From Meira nashicola (lineage: Eukaryota; Basidiomycota; Exobasidiomycetes; Exobasidiales; Brachybasidiaceae): a stretch of 64,000 nucleotides of DNA. Position 1 is the first letter of the stretch. Every line of letters starts with the position of its first letter. Location of the stretch: NCBI GenBank assembly GCA_001600355.1, contig BCJU01000001.1:1633178-1697177 (forward strand), given 5' to 3'. The position numbers were made by a program, and so were the translations under genes. The notes below the pieces were generated by a model. That model did not search any database, was not told the DNA's origin, and saw only the letters and a program-made list of their open reading frames with translations. Shown one piece after another: positions 49,404 to 59,931 of the stretch.

Positions 49404-52400
49404 TTACTTTTTTGCAAATACTGCTTGTTCCAATTTCATTAATCTTTCATCAATCGATTTTCTTTGTCCAGGATCTTTTGTTCGATCTAATAAGTCTTTG
49501 TGCATAGAAATGAGCGTACTGTGAATTTGTGACACATCTCCAGCTCCTTGAACATATTCAAAAATGCTTTGAAGTACATTTTCAACCTTTTCATCATTCA
49601 CTTTGGTTCGGGAAGTATTGTATGAAGTAGATGGTTTGGACAACATATCTTTGCTTTTTCTCTTCATATTTGGCGGACTATGCTTCTTGTCCGTATTCAA
49701 CAGATCTTGCCTTCCACCAGTATGAGGAAGTGGAGTTCTACCTTGATCATGACCTCGTGCAAAATTACCCAAATCTTCCGCATAAGCATTCAATAATCTC
49801 TCCATCGCCGTGAGACCATTTTTATCAGCTTTATGGAGTAATTCCCAGACTTTTGCTTCATCTTCTTTTTGTTTGGCCTTCGCATGATCAATATTCTCTG
49901 GTGTTTTGAATCTAGGTTTGGATGTTTTCACTTCTGGCTTCTTGCTTTGGTTTTCCTCAGATTTGTCTCGCTCTTCAGCTCGAGGATTGTTGCTCAATTT
50001 ATCACCAATGAGGTCAAACAAACGTTTAGAGTCTGCTTCGCTCATTTGGCGAATGTGTTGAGTACCAAATTGTAACTTTTGCGGTTGCTTTTCGGGCTCA
50101 GGAGAATTCAGATCAATCAAAAGATCGTCATCCTTATTTGGGGAGGTTTTGGTGGCGCTTTGGTCTTTCTTTGACGGTGATAAGTCCAAAGAATAATGAA
50201 GAAATCTGATCAACTCTGAAGGTGGTCCTTGGAAAGAAATATGTGCTGGCCCATCTCCGGTCTCTTGTGCTGCTGATCTAAAAGGTGCAGGCATATAGCG
50301 CATCGATGTTCGTGTTTCTGCCATTTGATAGCTTTTCGAAGCACGACGATCGTTGTGTTCATCGTATTTCTGAGGGAACTCGTATTGGATACCTCTCTGC
50401 ATTGGTACTGGCCCAATCTCTAAGCCTCTCTCTACACGTCTGCTAATACTCGTCCATTCTGAGGCACGTTCATCCGCACCAGTATGTACTTGATTCATAC
50501 CAGTCATCTCGCTTGGCTGTGTTGCGGAAGCACTTGGAGCGTAAAGCTTCTTCATTGGTGTAATTGAAACACAAGAACGCCACGTCTGAACACGACTCAA
50601 TAATTCCAATTCTTCGCTACTGATCGTCAAGGGATCAACAACACCGATTGCGCTGTCCAAATCTTCTTCGTCACGTTCGGGCACAACAGGAGCTTTGGCA
50701 GAAGTTGGATCATTTCCTACACAAGTATTTTGATAGAGAACTTCAGTCGAACGCCAATGTCGTGATTGCAACTTTTCATGAGATGCATTAGTTTGTTCGT
50801 TTGCATCTTTGCGGGTGTTCTGAGTGTATGTTTCATTTTCATCCCTTTGTTCCTCGAAGTTATGGTTCACGGGGTCGGAGGGCAGGGGCGTAAGGACTCT
50901 TTCCTTGTCTTTCTTTATCGCAACTTTCTTCGGTGTCACTTCTCCTGACTTCTCATCATCTTTATTGTTGATTGGTTGATCTTCAGGCCACATTGTTCCA
51001 CTTTGATGAACACGAGATTTGCTTGGTGTCTCACTCATCATCTTTGCTGCTAAATTACGAGAAAGATTAGGGTTTGATTTTTTATCATTAACACGCTTCT
51101 GATGTGAAGTACGTTTCAGTGCACTATCTCTTCGAGAACGGGCAGCCAGATCGGACAAGCGTGTATCGAGCTCGAATGGGTCCACAGGCGCCTTGCTTGG
51201 CGGTTTACGATTTTTGTTCTCCTTCAAGTCATTTTCGATTTCAATCCCTTGAACAGGCTGCGTTTGAGGATGTGGCTGTTTCATTACGTGCAAAGGCTCA
51301 ACTGATGCAATTTGATCTTGTTGCACTTGCTTCTCCGCACCTTTCGTGTTCAAAGAGTTGTGCATGCTAGGGAAAGCAGAGACGTTTGGCGTACGTGAAA
51401 TCCACTCATCGAATTTTCTATTGGCATACTCTTTTGCCAATTTAATATTTTCTCCGGTAGGGGCAGAATTTACAACTGAAATTTCTTCTTCATCCTTTTG
51501 ATCGTCGACATTAACTTGAGGTTGTGCTTCTACTTTAGGAGCGACGTTCAAGGGCATTGTATGTCTTACTGTTCGACTGACCGTATCGGACGACCAATCA
51601 GATTTGATAGGAAAATCTTCATTCTTGTACATGTATTTGCCATTCGCAAAGCGTGGCGAAGGAAAAGAGGCAGCATTCATCAAATTGTAATCGCCTAAAT
51701 CCAAACCTAAAGCCGATTGACGTGGCATAGCAGACGAACCATCTAAAAATCCAGAAGAAGTATGCTGTTTCATAAACATCGCTTCAGGTCGACCGCTTTG
51801 AATTATCTCTCCAACAGAATATCGTACATATGGATCTCGATTTGTCTCCATATGCGTTTGATTACGTTTCCTTCCGAATGATGGATATAATTGAGAATCC
51901 AAAGAACTTCCACTCATTGGTGGAACTGGCTTGCGTTTCATCAAAGATGACTTCCTCGCTACGTTTGCTTGCGGAATATTGTTTTGCTCCAGGTCACGGT
52001 GTGTAAAGATTGGGTAATTTGTTACTTTGTCATCTTTTGGTCCTGGAATAGATTCTTTCAACTTTCTTACGCGCGAAAATGGTTGCAGAACTCTTTTTGC
52101 CCAGCCAGGTGAAGGTTCTCCATCAACAGGAGGGATTGATGGTCTGTGATCGATGGATGCCCGGGCTAAAAATACATCTTGAACTGGAATTCGATTTGGT
52201 GAAAAGGTATTCAAAGTCTCAGTGGATGGTGGAAATCCAGTCACATCAATTGCTGCGCCGTAATATGGTGATTGCAATTGACTTTGACCATATTCAGGTG
52301 AATAATTTGCTTGAATTTGTTGCGTAGGAGGCAAATAGTACGATACATTCGGACTGGAAACGTCAAAAGAAACATTTCTACTGCGCACATCAGGTATACG

Positions 52401-52508
52401 CGGTGGACCTGGCTCACGAAACAATTTTCGCAATGCTTTTGGAAATCCGAATCCTTGCCCTTGTCCTTGTTTTGGACGCAAAGAATTATCAAGATGAGGT
52501 TGTTGCAT
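49404..52508 (-). CDS. Unknown 1034-aa disordered protein
   Basis: Not recognised. The N-terminal 60 residues have a short basic amphipathic stretch (FPKALRKLFREPGPPRIP). The middle is Ser/Pro/Gln/Asn-rich with few hydrophobic clusters. Residues about 760-780 have a small ordered piece (ISFQGPPSELIRFLHYSLDL). The C-terminal ~250 residues are charged and helical (DSKRLFDLIGDKLSNN, EAKVWELLHKADKNGLTAMERLLNAYAEDLGNFARG, KVENVLQSIFEYVQGAGDVSQIHSTLISMHKDLLDR), ending in DERLMKLEQAVFAKK. This C-terminal helical part is the likely functional module. The ATG at 52508 begins a 3.1-kb intronless frame. Downstream gene order is tail-to-tail with the five-exon small gene. Confidence 0.85.
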   Translation of the reverse strand: MQQPHLDNSLRPKQGQGQGFGFPKALRKLFREPGPPRIPDVRSRNVSFDVSSPNVSYYLPPTQQIQANYSPEYGQSQLQSPYYGAAIDVTGFPPSTETLNTFSPNRIPVQDVFLARASIDHRPSIPPVDGEPSPGWAKRVLQPFSRVRKLKESIPGPKDDKVTNYPIFTHRDLEQNNIPQANVARKSSLMKRKPVPPMSGSSLDSQLYPSFGRKRNQTHMETNRDPYVRYSVGEIIQSGRPEAMFMKQHTSSGFLDGSSAMPRQSALGLDLGDYNLMNAASFPSPRFANGKYMYKNEDFPIKSDWSSDTVSRTVRHTMPLNVAPKVEAQPQVNVDDQKDEEEISVVNSAPTGENIKLAKEYANRKFDEWISRTPNVSAFPSMHNSLNTKGAEKQVQQDQIASVEPLHVMKQPHPQTQPVQGIEIENDLKENKNRKPPSKAPVDPFELDTRLSDLAARSRRDSALKRTSHQKRVNDKKSNPNLSRNLAAKMMSETPSKSRVHQSGTMWPEDQPINNKDDEKSGEVTPKKVAIKKDKERVLTPLPSDPVNHNFEEQRDENETYTQNTRKDANEQTNASHEKLQSRHWRSTEVLYQNTCVGNDPTSAKAPVVPERDEEDLDSAIGVVDPLTISSEELELLSRVQTWRSCVSITPMKKLYAPSASATQPSEMTGMNQVHTGADERASEWTSISRRVERGLEIGPVPMQRGIQYEFPQKYDEHNDRRASKSYQMAETRTSMRYMPAPFRSAAQETGDGPAHISFQGPPSELIRFLHYSLDLSPSKKDQSATKTSPNKDDDLLIDLNSPEPEKQPQKLQFGTQHIRQMSEADSKRLFDLIGDKLSNNPRAEERDKSEENQSKKPEVKTSKPRFKTPENIDHAKAKQKEDEAKVWELLHKADKNGLTAMERLLNAYAEDLGNFARGHDQGRTPLPHTGGRQDLLNTDKKHSPPNMKRKSKDMLSKPSTSYNTSRTKVNDEKVENVLQSIFEYVQGAGDVSQIHSTLISMHKDLLDRTKDPGQRKSIDERLMKLEQAVFAKK

Positions 52509-53063
52509 GTTTCAAGTCTTTGTAACGATGTTAAATGCTTAACAATCTTTCTAGACTACGATGAAGTTACAGAACAAGAAAAGATAACTGCTTGATTTAA
52601 TTTCTAACGCCGTTTTGTTCATACCGTCTTCATTCTCCGTCGTTCCTGCGAGCATCGGCGGACCGCAAAACGCGAACAAAAGGACTGAATGCATTTTCCT
52701 TTAATGTCCGAGAGAGGAAGGGTCAATTCGAATTCTTGAAGGCGCAATATCGGAGAACGTTACAAGTTATTTGCTGTCCATTTTTTATTTAATTGCAAGA
52801 ATTCTACTTGATAAGACCAAATACAAGAATTTTCGTATTTTTGTGCCTTCAACAAGAACGCTAGATAATCGGAGAACCAAATTGAATCTCCTTCCGCAGT
52901 CATCAAGGCATGCAACTTATTAAAGTCAAGTCACAAAAGAGTTGCATGGATAAAAGATGTCTTTGATATGGATACATGAACAACAGAAGCTACGTCAAAT
53001 AGAGATGAAAAAGAAGGGTGTGGGAAGTTCACCAAACCTTTCTGGTATTATATTCACGCACGT
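52509..53063. other. Intergenic between two unknown minus-strand genes
   Basis: A 555-bp interval with the promoter of the 1034-aa gene and the 3' flank of the 325-aa gene. Nothing else was recognised. Confidence 0.5.
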
Positions 53064-54041
53064 TTATGCACTTTGAATCGTCAAACATTGAGAATATGAC
53101 TTGACCGAAAATGGCTTACTCAAACTCTTCCTTCTTTGGTGAAGCTCACGTAGATATGGATGCGGTTGAAGCACAAAAGACTGACTGGTATGCTCAACAC
53201 TTTTGCTGTTGGTACCGTTGCCATGAACGTGTGAAAACTTTGTTTGTTGTGCAGGTGCAGAAGAAGGTCGACTGGAAGGTAAACCAAGCAATAAAGCTTC
53301 ACGCTCACGTCTTCTTGCCAATCTTCTTCGCTTTTCTTGACTCATTCTTGCTCTGCCTTTACGAACGGGTTTAGGTAATTCTTCTTCCTCTGGCGTTTCG
53401 CATGGCAGGTCTTCGTGTCCATCAGATTTGCTCATAATAGTCTTTGGTGTAATTCCATCACTGGGTGAAATGCTATCATGCGAAGGTAAAGACAGAATAG
53501 GTAATAAACGCATACGTGGCCGTCTCACAGCTTGAGGCAAGCTATGGGTATCCGCATCACCTACTCTACCCTCAATTGCGCCAAGAGAGTCTTCTTCATC
53601 ATCTGAATCCAAAGTGCGAAGGGCTACTTCCGTAGCCAAAGAAGCCATATCAATCTCTACATCCAGCTCGCTTAACTTTGTTCGATCGACACCGATGGTG
53701 CTGGTGTATTGCATTAAATTGATTGAACCACAAGACGAAGAATTAAGAAAAGGATCAAATTGCTTTTGGATTCGCATACATTCTTCTTTGCTTTCTTGAC
53801 AACGTCTAATAGCACTTGTAGGAGAATCACCCAAAAGGATACCGGCCATTTCTGTTGGCGTAAAAAGCAATGGTGACGAAGGCGCAGTTGTCGCATTTGA
53901 ACAATCCGATTTGATTTCATCAAAAGAGAATTTTCTGCTTGAAAATGAACTCGAAAGACTTAAAGGCGTCAATTTGGGAGGAGAGAATGGTACAGTGGTA
54001 GTGGTCATTCGACGTGACCAAAGGTAGGAAGTTGCCGTCAT
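53064..54041 (-). CDS. Unknown 325-aa basic/Ser-rich protein
   Basis: Not recognised. The N-terminus is Ser/Thr/Pro-rich (PPKLTPLSLSSSFSSRKFSFDEI). A helical part (about 65-95) has AIRRCQESKEECMRIQKQFDPF. An acidic patch (LDSDDEEDSLGAI) is near 145. A strongly basic segment at about 225-250 (RKGRARMSQEKRRRLARRRERE) is a probable nuclear localisation or nucleic-acid contact. The C-terminus is Ser/His/Gln-rich. Basic helix plus acidic patch suggests a nuclear regulator, by inference. A TTPPAPS-type stretch precedes. ATG at 54039-54041; intronless. Confidence 0.65.
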   Translation of the reverse strand: MTATSYLWSRRMTTTTVPFSPPKLTPLSLSSSFSSRKFSFDEIKSDCSNATTAPSSPLLFTPTEMAGILLGDSPTSAIRRCQESKEECMRIQKQFDPFLNSSSCGSINLMQYTSTIGVDRTKLSELDVEIDMASLATEVALRTLDSDDEEDSLGAIEGRVGDADTHSLPQAVRRPRMRLLPILSLPSHDSISPSDGITPKTIMSKSDGHEDLPCETPEEEELPKPVRKGRARMSQEKRRRLARRREREALLLGLPSSRPSSAPAQQTKFSHVHGNGTNSKSVEHTSQSFVLQPHPYLRELHQRRKSLSKPFSVKSYSQCLTIQSA

Positions 54042-54721
54042 GGTGAAAGATGAAGGAATATGTCGAAGAAATGGAAAGAAGAAGAAAGTAGGCGTCTGAT
54101 GAAAAGCGATGATGGGATATACGAATTGACAAGGATAAATCAGAAAAGCGGGTGGTGATATGAGACTGTTGTTGATTCCAAAATACGACTTATACGTTGT
54201 TTGAGGATAATATTGCTCGGATCCGGAGACCAGCCGAACCCAGGAGCAAATTGGTGAACGATAACAAATGATCGTTACAAAAGGAAATTAGTAAATTTGT
54301 TTACCTACTAGGTAAAATTGGAATTCAGGGAGAAAAAGAAAAGATGTTGAAGGTGAGGTAAGGTTGCTCTTCAAATGATGAAGGAAAAACGAAAATGATT
54401 TTGAACCGATCAATGATATCTTATTTTATATCCAACATCTTTTCACTTGGACAAACGCCCGATTCATTTCATCAATTGAATTCGACGGCAAACACACAGC
54501 AACGCACGCCAAGATAGCGTTTACAGAATAAGGCGTGCGGGGCGATGCAAGTTTAGGCTACCACAATACTCTTACACCCGACACACGACACATGTCTATT
54601 TGCAAGGGTATATTGAACTATGATACATACGTTAATCTTTATCCATGCTGTGTCATATCGTACGGCGCTAAGGTGAAAAGGAATATTGTTAGAATCATAT
54701 CATTCACTCTTGGAATAAAGT
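54042..54721. other. Intergenic, promoter side of the 325-aa gene
   Basis: A 680-bp interval. No supported gene; the frame at 54535-54732 (+) has no conserved feature. Confidence 0.5.
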
Positions 54722-57700
54722 TTACTCACTAATCCAAGACTCTAAATCCTGGTCCACCGTCCTCGGATCGCCAGACCGTTTTCCCAATCTACGATGAACG
54801 CGAGCACGTAATCGAGCCATCCTACCTGAATCGCGATCATCACCGTCAACGATCTCTACTGCGCCTGCATCCAAGAAATCTCCGTGTTCGTCTGTATGAT
54901 TGATTTCGCCTTCCATATCTCCTCCTTCTTCTTCTTCCTCAACAATCTTACTTGTGCTTGCACCGCCTTGATTTACGATCGAAGAATTGGAAGGCTGAAG
55001 GATTTTGGATTGCCTTCGAGCGCCATCAGTTGTATTCTGGCTTGAGGAAGTACCCGTACTTGATCCTGCAGCGGTGTGATTCAAGCTCGAATCCGATCGA
55101 TGGGCGTTTTGAGCCTCGGACGCCGACGGAATAGTTGCGCCCGTTAATCCGTTATCCTTTCGTTTTCTTTGCAATTTGGCAACATAGCCAACATCATGTC
55201 TTTCGACTGCGTGATGTAAATCCCGCGGACTATGTAAAGCAGTTGCACCAGTTGAAGGACATGCAGCACTAAAAGTATGAGCACGATGCATATGTTGTGC
55301 CAAACGAACGACGTCTAAGGGTAACTTTGGCGCTTGACTTGGTAATGCAATCACTCTTCTGGTTGCACCTTGACGTAAATAAGCAGAATCAAGTGCACGT
55401 GAAGATTGTTTGAGAGATGTCAATAATGGCAAAGGTGGAGCCTCTTTGAGGGAAGGAATGGCCAAAGAAAAGCAAACGCTTACATGTGCTTTTTGAAATT
55501 GACTTTCGTTTGGTTTGCTAACCTTTGATGGTGTTACAAATTCGATTTCGATCCGTAAAGGTACACCTTGAGGAAAATCCACAACTTCCTCTGGCCCCGC
55601 TTCAATTCTCGTATTTCCATACCATGCCAAAGCACGAACAAGTGCTTTCCAACTTGGTGCTCGTACAACGAAGAAACAATTCTGATCGTTCATAGAACCA
55701 TCTGTTTTACATTTGCGTAAAGTGATGATATTTGGGAATGTTGACTTTGCTTCTGATAAACTTTCGATGTACAAGCTTGTGCCAAAAGGTTCACTTGAAT
55801 ATCCAAAGTCAGTTCCTTTCATTTGTTTTTGTTGGAAATTCATGGCCTCATCAGGTGTAGTAGGAAGGCTCTCCGGTTCTTCAGACCGGCGATTCTCAAC
55901 TTCATTTCGTTGCGTACTTTGACTTTGCGAGCGATCCAACGAGCTTTTATTTTGCTGAGCGGTATTAATTTTTGGTATAGGCGGACGATCGATTGGAATG
56001 TCTGGTAACCTCTTGACAGGAGCGCCTTCTGTCGGACGAGAAGTGCTTGCAATGGATTGATCAGGTATTTCCTGGTAGTTGGAATGTACAGCCGTTTGTG
56101 CTGCTTGATTCGAAGTGGATGCAATCGGTGCATTTGAAGCTTCGGCTGGTGGTGACAGAGAAATCGTTCTTGAGTCTGGCATTGTGGAAGAATATGATGC
56201 TGACTTTTCCACTTGATATGACAAGCTCGAAATAGTATTATCATGATCCGGTCCAGGTCCAAAATCTGGTCGTACAAATTGCACGTTTGTCGGAATGGAC
56301 GTTGGTGCTTCTGGAGGACGATCACCATGAACTTCATCGTACATCGGCGGTGCTTCTGCGTGATCGCTAAAAGGGTCCGAGCCATCTTCTTGTTCTTGAC
56401 TTTCACCTGCCAAAAATTCATCATCACTCAATTCCCAATCTTCATCAACATAGTCTCTTTTATCAGTTGTTCTTCCCTCTTCATCTACTACCTGTATTCT
56501 TGGCACTTCTACACCTGCCGCTTGTGCAGCCATACTAGGTGTTGGAGGTAGTGGCCGGCGGCGTGATGCAGTTTGATGATTTGTCCTACTTGATGAGCCG
56601 ACTCTACTGCCCGATGGACCTGCGACTTGTTCAACATTATTGGAAAAACGTTCGTTCATTTCTAGTGCGAGTCTATGCGCTTTCTTTTCGTCAAGATGTT
56701 GCCAATATGACACGTCACCGATTTCACCGCCTTGTTGAACATGCATTGCATCTGCTTGTTCTGCTTCATCTCGCCTTTGCCATTCCTCTTCTAATTCTCT
56801 TAGGCTTTCCTCTACAGCTGCTTGTTCTAATCTTTCTTGTTCTGCTAATGCATGTCTTCTTGATGCTTCTGCTTGTTCTGCTTCTCGTTTACTTTGTTCT
56901 AGCAATTCAGCATGCTCACGTAGCATTCTGTCCTCTTCTTCGCGTAATGCACTCTGTCTGCTTTCTTCAATCAAAATTGCTGCTGCTTCCTCTTCCTCTC
57001 TTTGTCTTTCTAGCCTCTTCCTTCTTTGTTCTTCATCTTCAAGTTGACTCGCTCTCAATGCTTCCATTAAAATTCTTTCTTCTTCTTCTGCCTCTTTTTT
57101 CTTTCTCTCTTCCTCTTCTGATCTATACAATGCCATATAGTGCTCTTCTTCTTCTTTCTCTCTTTGCTCTCTTTTACGATCCTCTTCGGCGGCACTTGCC
57201 CTGGATGCCTGTAAGACAGCCTCGTAGTCTGAATCTCCTTCGACAGGTTCAGCTGAAGCTTGTGAGATCGGAGGAGTAGACACATGTTGTGGCGAAGAGT
57301 AATTAGCATTGTATTGTTGCTGTACATGCTGTTGAGATCCATATGTAGCGGGAGCCGAAGTAGGAGGATGTGGATATGCATTAAATCCATGCTGTTGATT
57401 TGGTGCTGATTGTGGTGGTGGCGGTGGCCTGTAAGAATTTCGATTGTAGTCTACTTGATATGGATTTGGTAGAGGTGCTGGTAAGCCTGGTATTGAGGAA
57501 GAGTATGAATCCGAAGTGTTTGGCAAACCTGACACAGGAGGACTTTGGGTATATGCTGGATTGGCATGTTGTGACGGATAATATGCCGACACTGGCCTAT
57601 GTTGATTTTGAGAAGTTGGTCTTTGCGATTGTTGAGTTGGTCTTTGTGGCTGTTGATCAACTCTTGTTCGGAATAAGGATCCAAAAGTGCTTGATCGATT

Positions 57701-57838
57701 CGAAGATGATCTTCCTTGTGTAGTATTCGTTGTTGGCACTCTTTCATCAGAAACAGAACGTTGAGTGATTGACCTATTTATTACATTATCGCTCAAACCT
57801 CTTTGATTTGCCAAAAATGGCGGATTATTACCGCTCAT
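54722..57838 (-). CDS. Unknown 1038-aa protein with UIM-like repeats in a charged coiled coil
   Basis: No named family recognised. Residues 1-195 are Ser/Gln/Pro/Tyr-rich and disordered. Residues about 200-365 are a long Glu/Arg/Ala helix holding several stretches that resemble ubiquitin-interacting motifs (acidic run, hydrophobic, Ala-x3-Ser, acidic): DYEAVLQASRASAAEED (204-220), EEEERILMEALRASQLEDE (251-269) and LEQAAVEESLRELEEE (337-352), with a weaker one near 283-302. A central ordered block, about 665-790, has FGYSSEPFGTSLYIESL and ALVRALAWYGNTRIEAGPEEVVDF. A C-terminal helical piece has DVVRLAQHMHRAHTF and ALHSPRDLHHAVERHDVGYVAKLQRKRK. Ubiquitin binding is inferred from motifs only. 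It opens away from the Golgi pH regulator gene. Confidence 0.8.
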   Translation of the reverse strand: MSGNNPPFLANQRGLSDNVINRSITQRSVSDERVPTTNTTQGRSSSNRSSTFGSLFRTRVDQQPQRPTQQSQRPTSQNQHRPVSAYYPSQHANPAYTQSPPVSGLPNTSDSYSSSIPGLPAPLPNPYQVDYNRNSYRPPPPPQSAPNQQHGFNAYPHPPTSAPATYGSQQHVQQQYNANYSSPQHVSTPPISQASAEPVEGDSDYEAVLQASRASAAEEDRKREQREKEEEEHYMALYRSEEEERKKKEAEEEERILMEALRASQLEDEEQRRKRLERQREEEEAAAILIEESRQSALREEEDRMLREHAELLEQSKREAEQAEASRRHALAEQERLEQAAVEESLRELEEEWQRRDEAEQADAMHVQQGGEIGDVSYWQHLDEKKAHRLALEMNERFSNNVEQVAGPSGSRVGSSSRTNHQTASRRRPLPPTPSMAAQAAGVEVPRIQVVDEEGRTTDKRDYVDEDWELSDDEFLAGESQEQEDGSDPFSDHAEAPPMYDEVHGDRPPEAPTSIPTNVQFVRPDFGPGPDHDNTISSLSYQVEKSASYSSTMPDSRTISLSPPAEASNAPIASTSNQAAQTAVHSNYQEIPDQSIASTSRPTEGAPVKRLPDIPIDRPPIPKINTAQQNKSSLDRSQSQSTQRNEVENRRSEEPESLPTTPDEAMNFQQKQMKGTDFGYSSEPFGTSLYIESLSEAKSTFPNIITLRKCKTDGSMNDQNCFFVVRAPSWKALVRALAWYGNTRIEAGPEEVVDFPQGVPLRIEIEFVTPSKVSKPNESQFQKAHVSVCFSLAIPSLKEAPPLPLLTSLKQSSRALDSAYLRQGATRRVIALPSQAPKLPLDVVRLAQHMHRAHTFSAACPSTGATALHSPRDLHHAVERHDVGYVAKLQRKRKDNGLTGATIPSASEAQNAHRSDSSLNHTAAGSSTGTSSSQNTTDGARRQSKILQPSNSSIVNQGGASTSKIVEEEEEGGDMEGEINHTDEHGDFLDAGAVEIVDGDDRDSGRMARLRARVHRRLGKRSGDPRTVDQDLESWISE

Positions 57839-58255
57839 TTTTGAACAGCAAAACCTTTTTGTGATAAGATGATATTCAAGATGATGATAAAATATGTAAA
57901 GTGAAACATTGACTCCACAAACAAACGCTTAAAATTTTGCTGCAGGGCGGCAGCACTGCAAGAGGGTCTTCCTTGAGGCAGTGCTTTTGACAATTGATCT
58001 GCAGGTTACATACAGTCAATAGGCGCCGAATAACATAATGGCTTAGGTGCCTGCCTAAATGACTTTTTAATGAACTGGCTGAATTTAATGTTTGTTTAGC
58101 CTGAGTGCATGCACAAGCCAAATGAAATCTTTCTTCCCCTATAACATCTTCCACTTCACTCACACTTTCCTGACTCATGACATGATCGATCAAGAGCAGA
58201 GTGTCTTGCAATTTCTCAAATCACAGTCACTCAATTCAAACGGATTGGATCAAGA
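57839..58255. promoter_or_regulatory. Bidirectional promoter, UIM-like gene / Golgi pH regulator
   Basis: A 417-bp region between divergent ATGs, containing TGCATGCA at 58106-58113 (about 145 bp before the Golgi pH regulator start) and a GGCGCC-containing patch near 58021. Confidence 0.5.
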
Positions 58256-59872
58256 ATGGCTGTGTATAATGTCGTCCTGATCGCTTCGTTGCGATTAGCT
58301 TTATTCATAACGTGTCGCTTAACAGTGCTACCTCTATTATTGGGAGAGGCTCGTCATGCTTCTTTAGATGAGACCGATGCCAATGGTCAATATGAATTGA
58401 ACCAATTACCTGCTCCAGCTACGACTTATACCTCCAACTCACGAAATGGAACTTCACTAGCTGCAAAAGCTCGTAATGGCCTAACCGATTGGAAGGGAAT
58501 GATTCAATCACTCAAAGATCCACATCAAGCATCTAGTCACGTATTCTCCCTATGCTTCGAAGAATCGACAATTTTATTCGCTCTTGTATTGTTAGAAGCC
58601 ACAGGGAGATTGTCTACCCAAGCCTTGAGACGCAATTGGACATTCAGCTTAATCTCTGTCGTAGTCTTGGCAGCTTTGCTTATTCCACTTTGCATTTGCT
58701 TATTGATCACTTTCAGAATATCGAGTGCTACGCCATTGCAGCGAATAATATTTGCAATTCCTGCATTCGTCGTATGGTCGATCATCTTTGTCAACGTTCC
58801 TTTACCTGCCGCTTTGGCACATACGACTGGATTACTCGACGCAGCATTGGCACGAATGGCATTATTAGGTGTCATTTTGATCGGTGTTCTTTCTGGTTCG
58901 GCAGCTGCGAGTTCTGCTTATGATACTTATGAAGCATTTTTTGCAAAACGTAAGCCTCGTCCTGTTACAGCATCAGAAGTACAAGGTGCGGAAAGTTCTT
59001 TTAAGAGAACATGTGCAGATTTAGCAGCGAGGAGGCGACAATTAGATCAAGTACGTAACGCTCCAGTAAACGCAAATGACCAGACTGGTCTTTTAGGTAG
59101 AATGTGGGGTTCATCACAAAGGAGCAAAGAGATCAAATCGTTATCACAAGAAATTTTTGGATTGGAAACATTAGCAACCGCAATGCGAGATGATTTGGAC
59201 AAATTGAAGACCAGACATAGGGATGGAAAATGGGCAAAAACGATTCAAGGAAAAATTTTATTGGGTGCTGGACATCTCTTTTCGATTTATTGTGTTTGGA
59301 GAGTTTTATTGGCCGCTTTGAGTTTAGCTATTTTGGGATATAAGGATCAAGCTCCACCAGACTTTGTTTCCATGAGTTTGGCATATTTGGTGAAATTTGT
59401 TGATGTCAATATCGATCTTGCTGCTTGGACGAGGTTGTTTGGTTTATTGTTTGTTGGTGCCTTGATCGTTATCCGCATGAGATTTGTTTTGGCAAATTTA
59501 TCAACATTCTTCCGTGCAGCTTCAACGGGAATAAGTACAAGTTTCTTGGTTCTTTTCCTTGCTGAAGTTTTAACAATCTACCTTTTGGCCACTTTGATTC
59601 AATTGCGTGTATCTCTTCCATCCAAATATTCAGGTGAAATACCTGAATTATCTACTGCATCCGTTGAAGCTGTGGGAGATCTTATCAGTTCGGCAATTGC
59701 TCAAGCTGGTGACGCCATCAAGGATACTTCTAGGCCGTTGCTGGCCACACTTCCAAGCTTCAATGTCGTCTTTGGATCTGCATTTGACGGTACATTTTTA
59801 ATCAGTGCAATTGCAACGGGTGCTTGGAGATGGTACTCCTCGATGGATGATTTGGAACATTCAAATTGGTAA
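58256..59872 (+). CDS. Golgi pH regulator (GPHR/GPR89 family)
   Basis: A 538-residue multi-pass membrane protein of the GPHR/GPR89 family, an anion channel that maintains Golgi acidity and is related to plant GTG proteins. Membrane segments are visible at about 5-30, 100-115 (ILFALVLLEATG region), 128-155, 165-185 and 198-218. A hydrophilic loop at about 225-325 contains the conserved-type ALARMALLGVILIGVLSGSAAASSAYDTYEAFF junction before it and a charged helix after it (EIKSLSQEIFGLETLATAMRDDLDKL). Then come C-terminal membrane segments (LFSIYCVWRVLLAALSLAI; RLFGLLFVGALIVIRMRFVL; FLVLFLAEVLTIYLLATLIQL). The arrangement of five N-terminal helices, loop and four C-terminal helices fits. Only 59 bp separate its stop from the convergent AAA ATPase stop. 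Confidence 0.88.
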   Translation: MAVYNVVLIASLRLALFITCRLTVLPLLLGEARHASLDETDANGQYELNQLPAPATTYTSNSRNGTSLAAKARNGLTDWKGMIQSLKDPHQASSHVFSLCFEESTILFALVLLEATGRLSTQALRRNWTFSLISVVVLAALLIPLCICLLITFRISSATPLQRIIFAIPAFVVWSIIFVNVPLPAALAHTTGLLDAALARMALLGVILIGVLSGSAAASSAYDTYEAFFAKRKPRPVTASEVQGAESSFKRTCADLAARRRQLDQVRNAPVNANDQTGLLGRMWGSSQRSKEIKSLSQEIFGLETLATAMRDDLDKLKTRHRDGKWAKTIQGKILLGAGHLFSIYCVWRVLLAALSLAILGYKDQAPPDFVSMSLAYLVKFVDVNIDLAAWTRLFGLLFVGALIVIRMRFVLANLSTFFRAASTGISTSFLVLFLAEVLTIYLLATLIQLRVSLPSKYSGEIPELSTASVEAVGDLISSAIAQAGDAIKDTSRPLLATLPSFNVVFGSAFDGTFLISAIATGAWRWYSSMDDLEHSNW

Positions 59873-59931
59873 AAGAAAAGTAGATACGGAAGTCATTCAT
59901 ATGTATATGTACATTAGTAATAGAAAACAAT

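Noticed and set aside
56539..57279. Plus-strand 246-codon Leu-rich frame
   Set aside because: Antisense reading of the Glu-rich coiled coil in the 1038-aa gene; the leucines come from complement of GAA/GAG/CAA codons.
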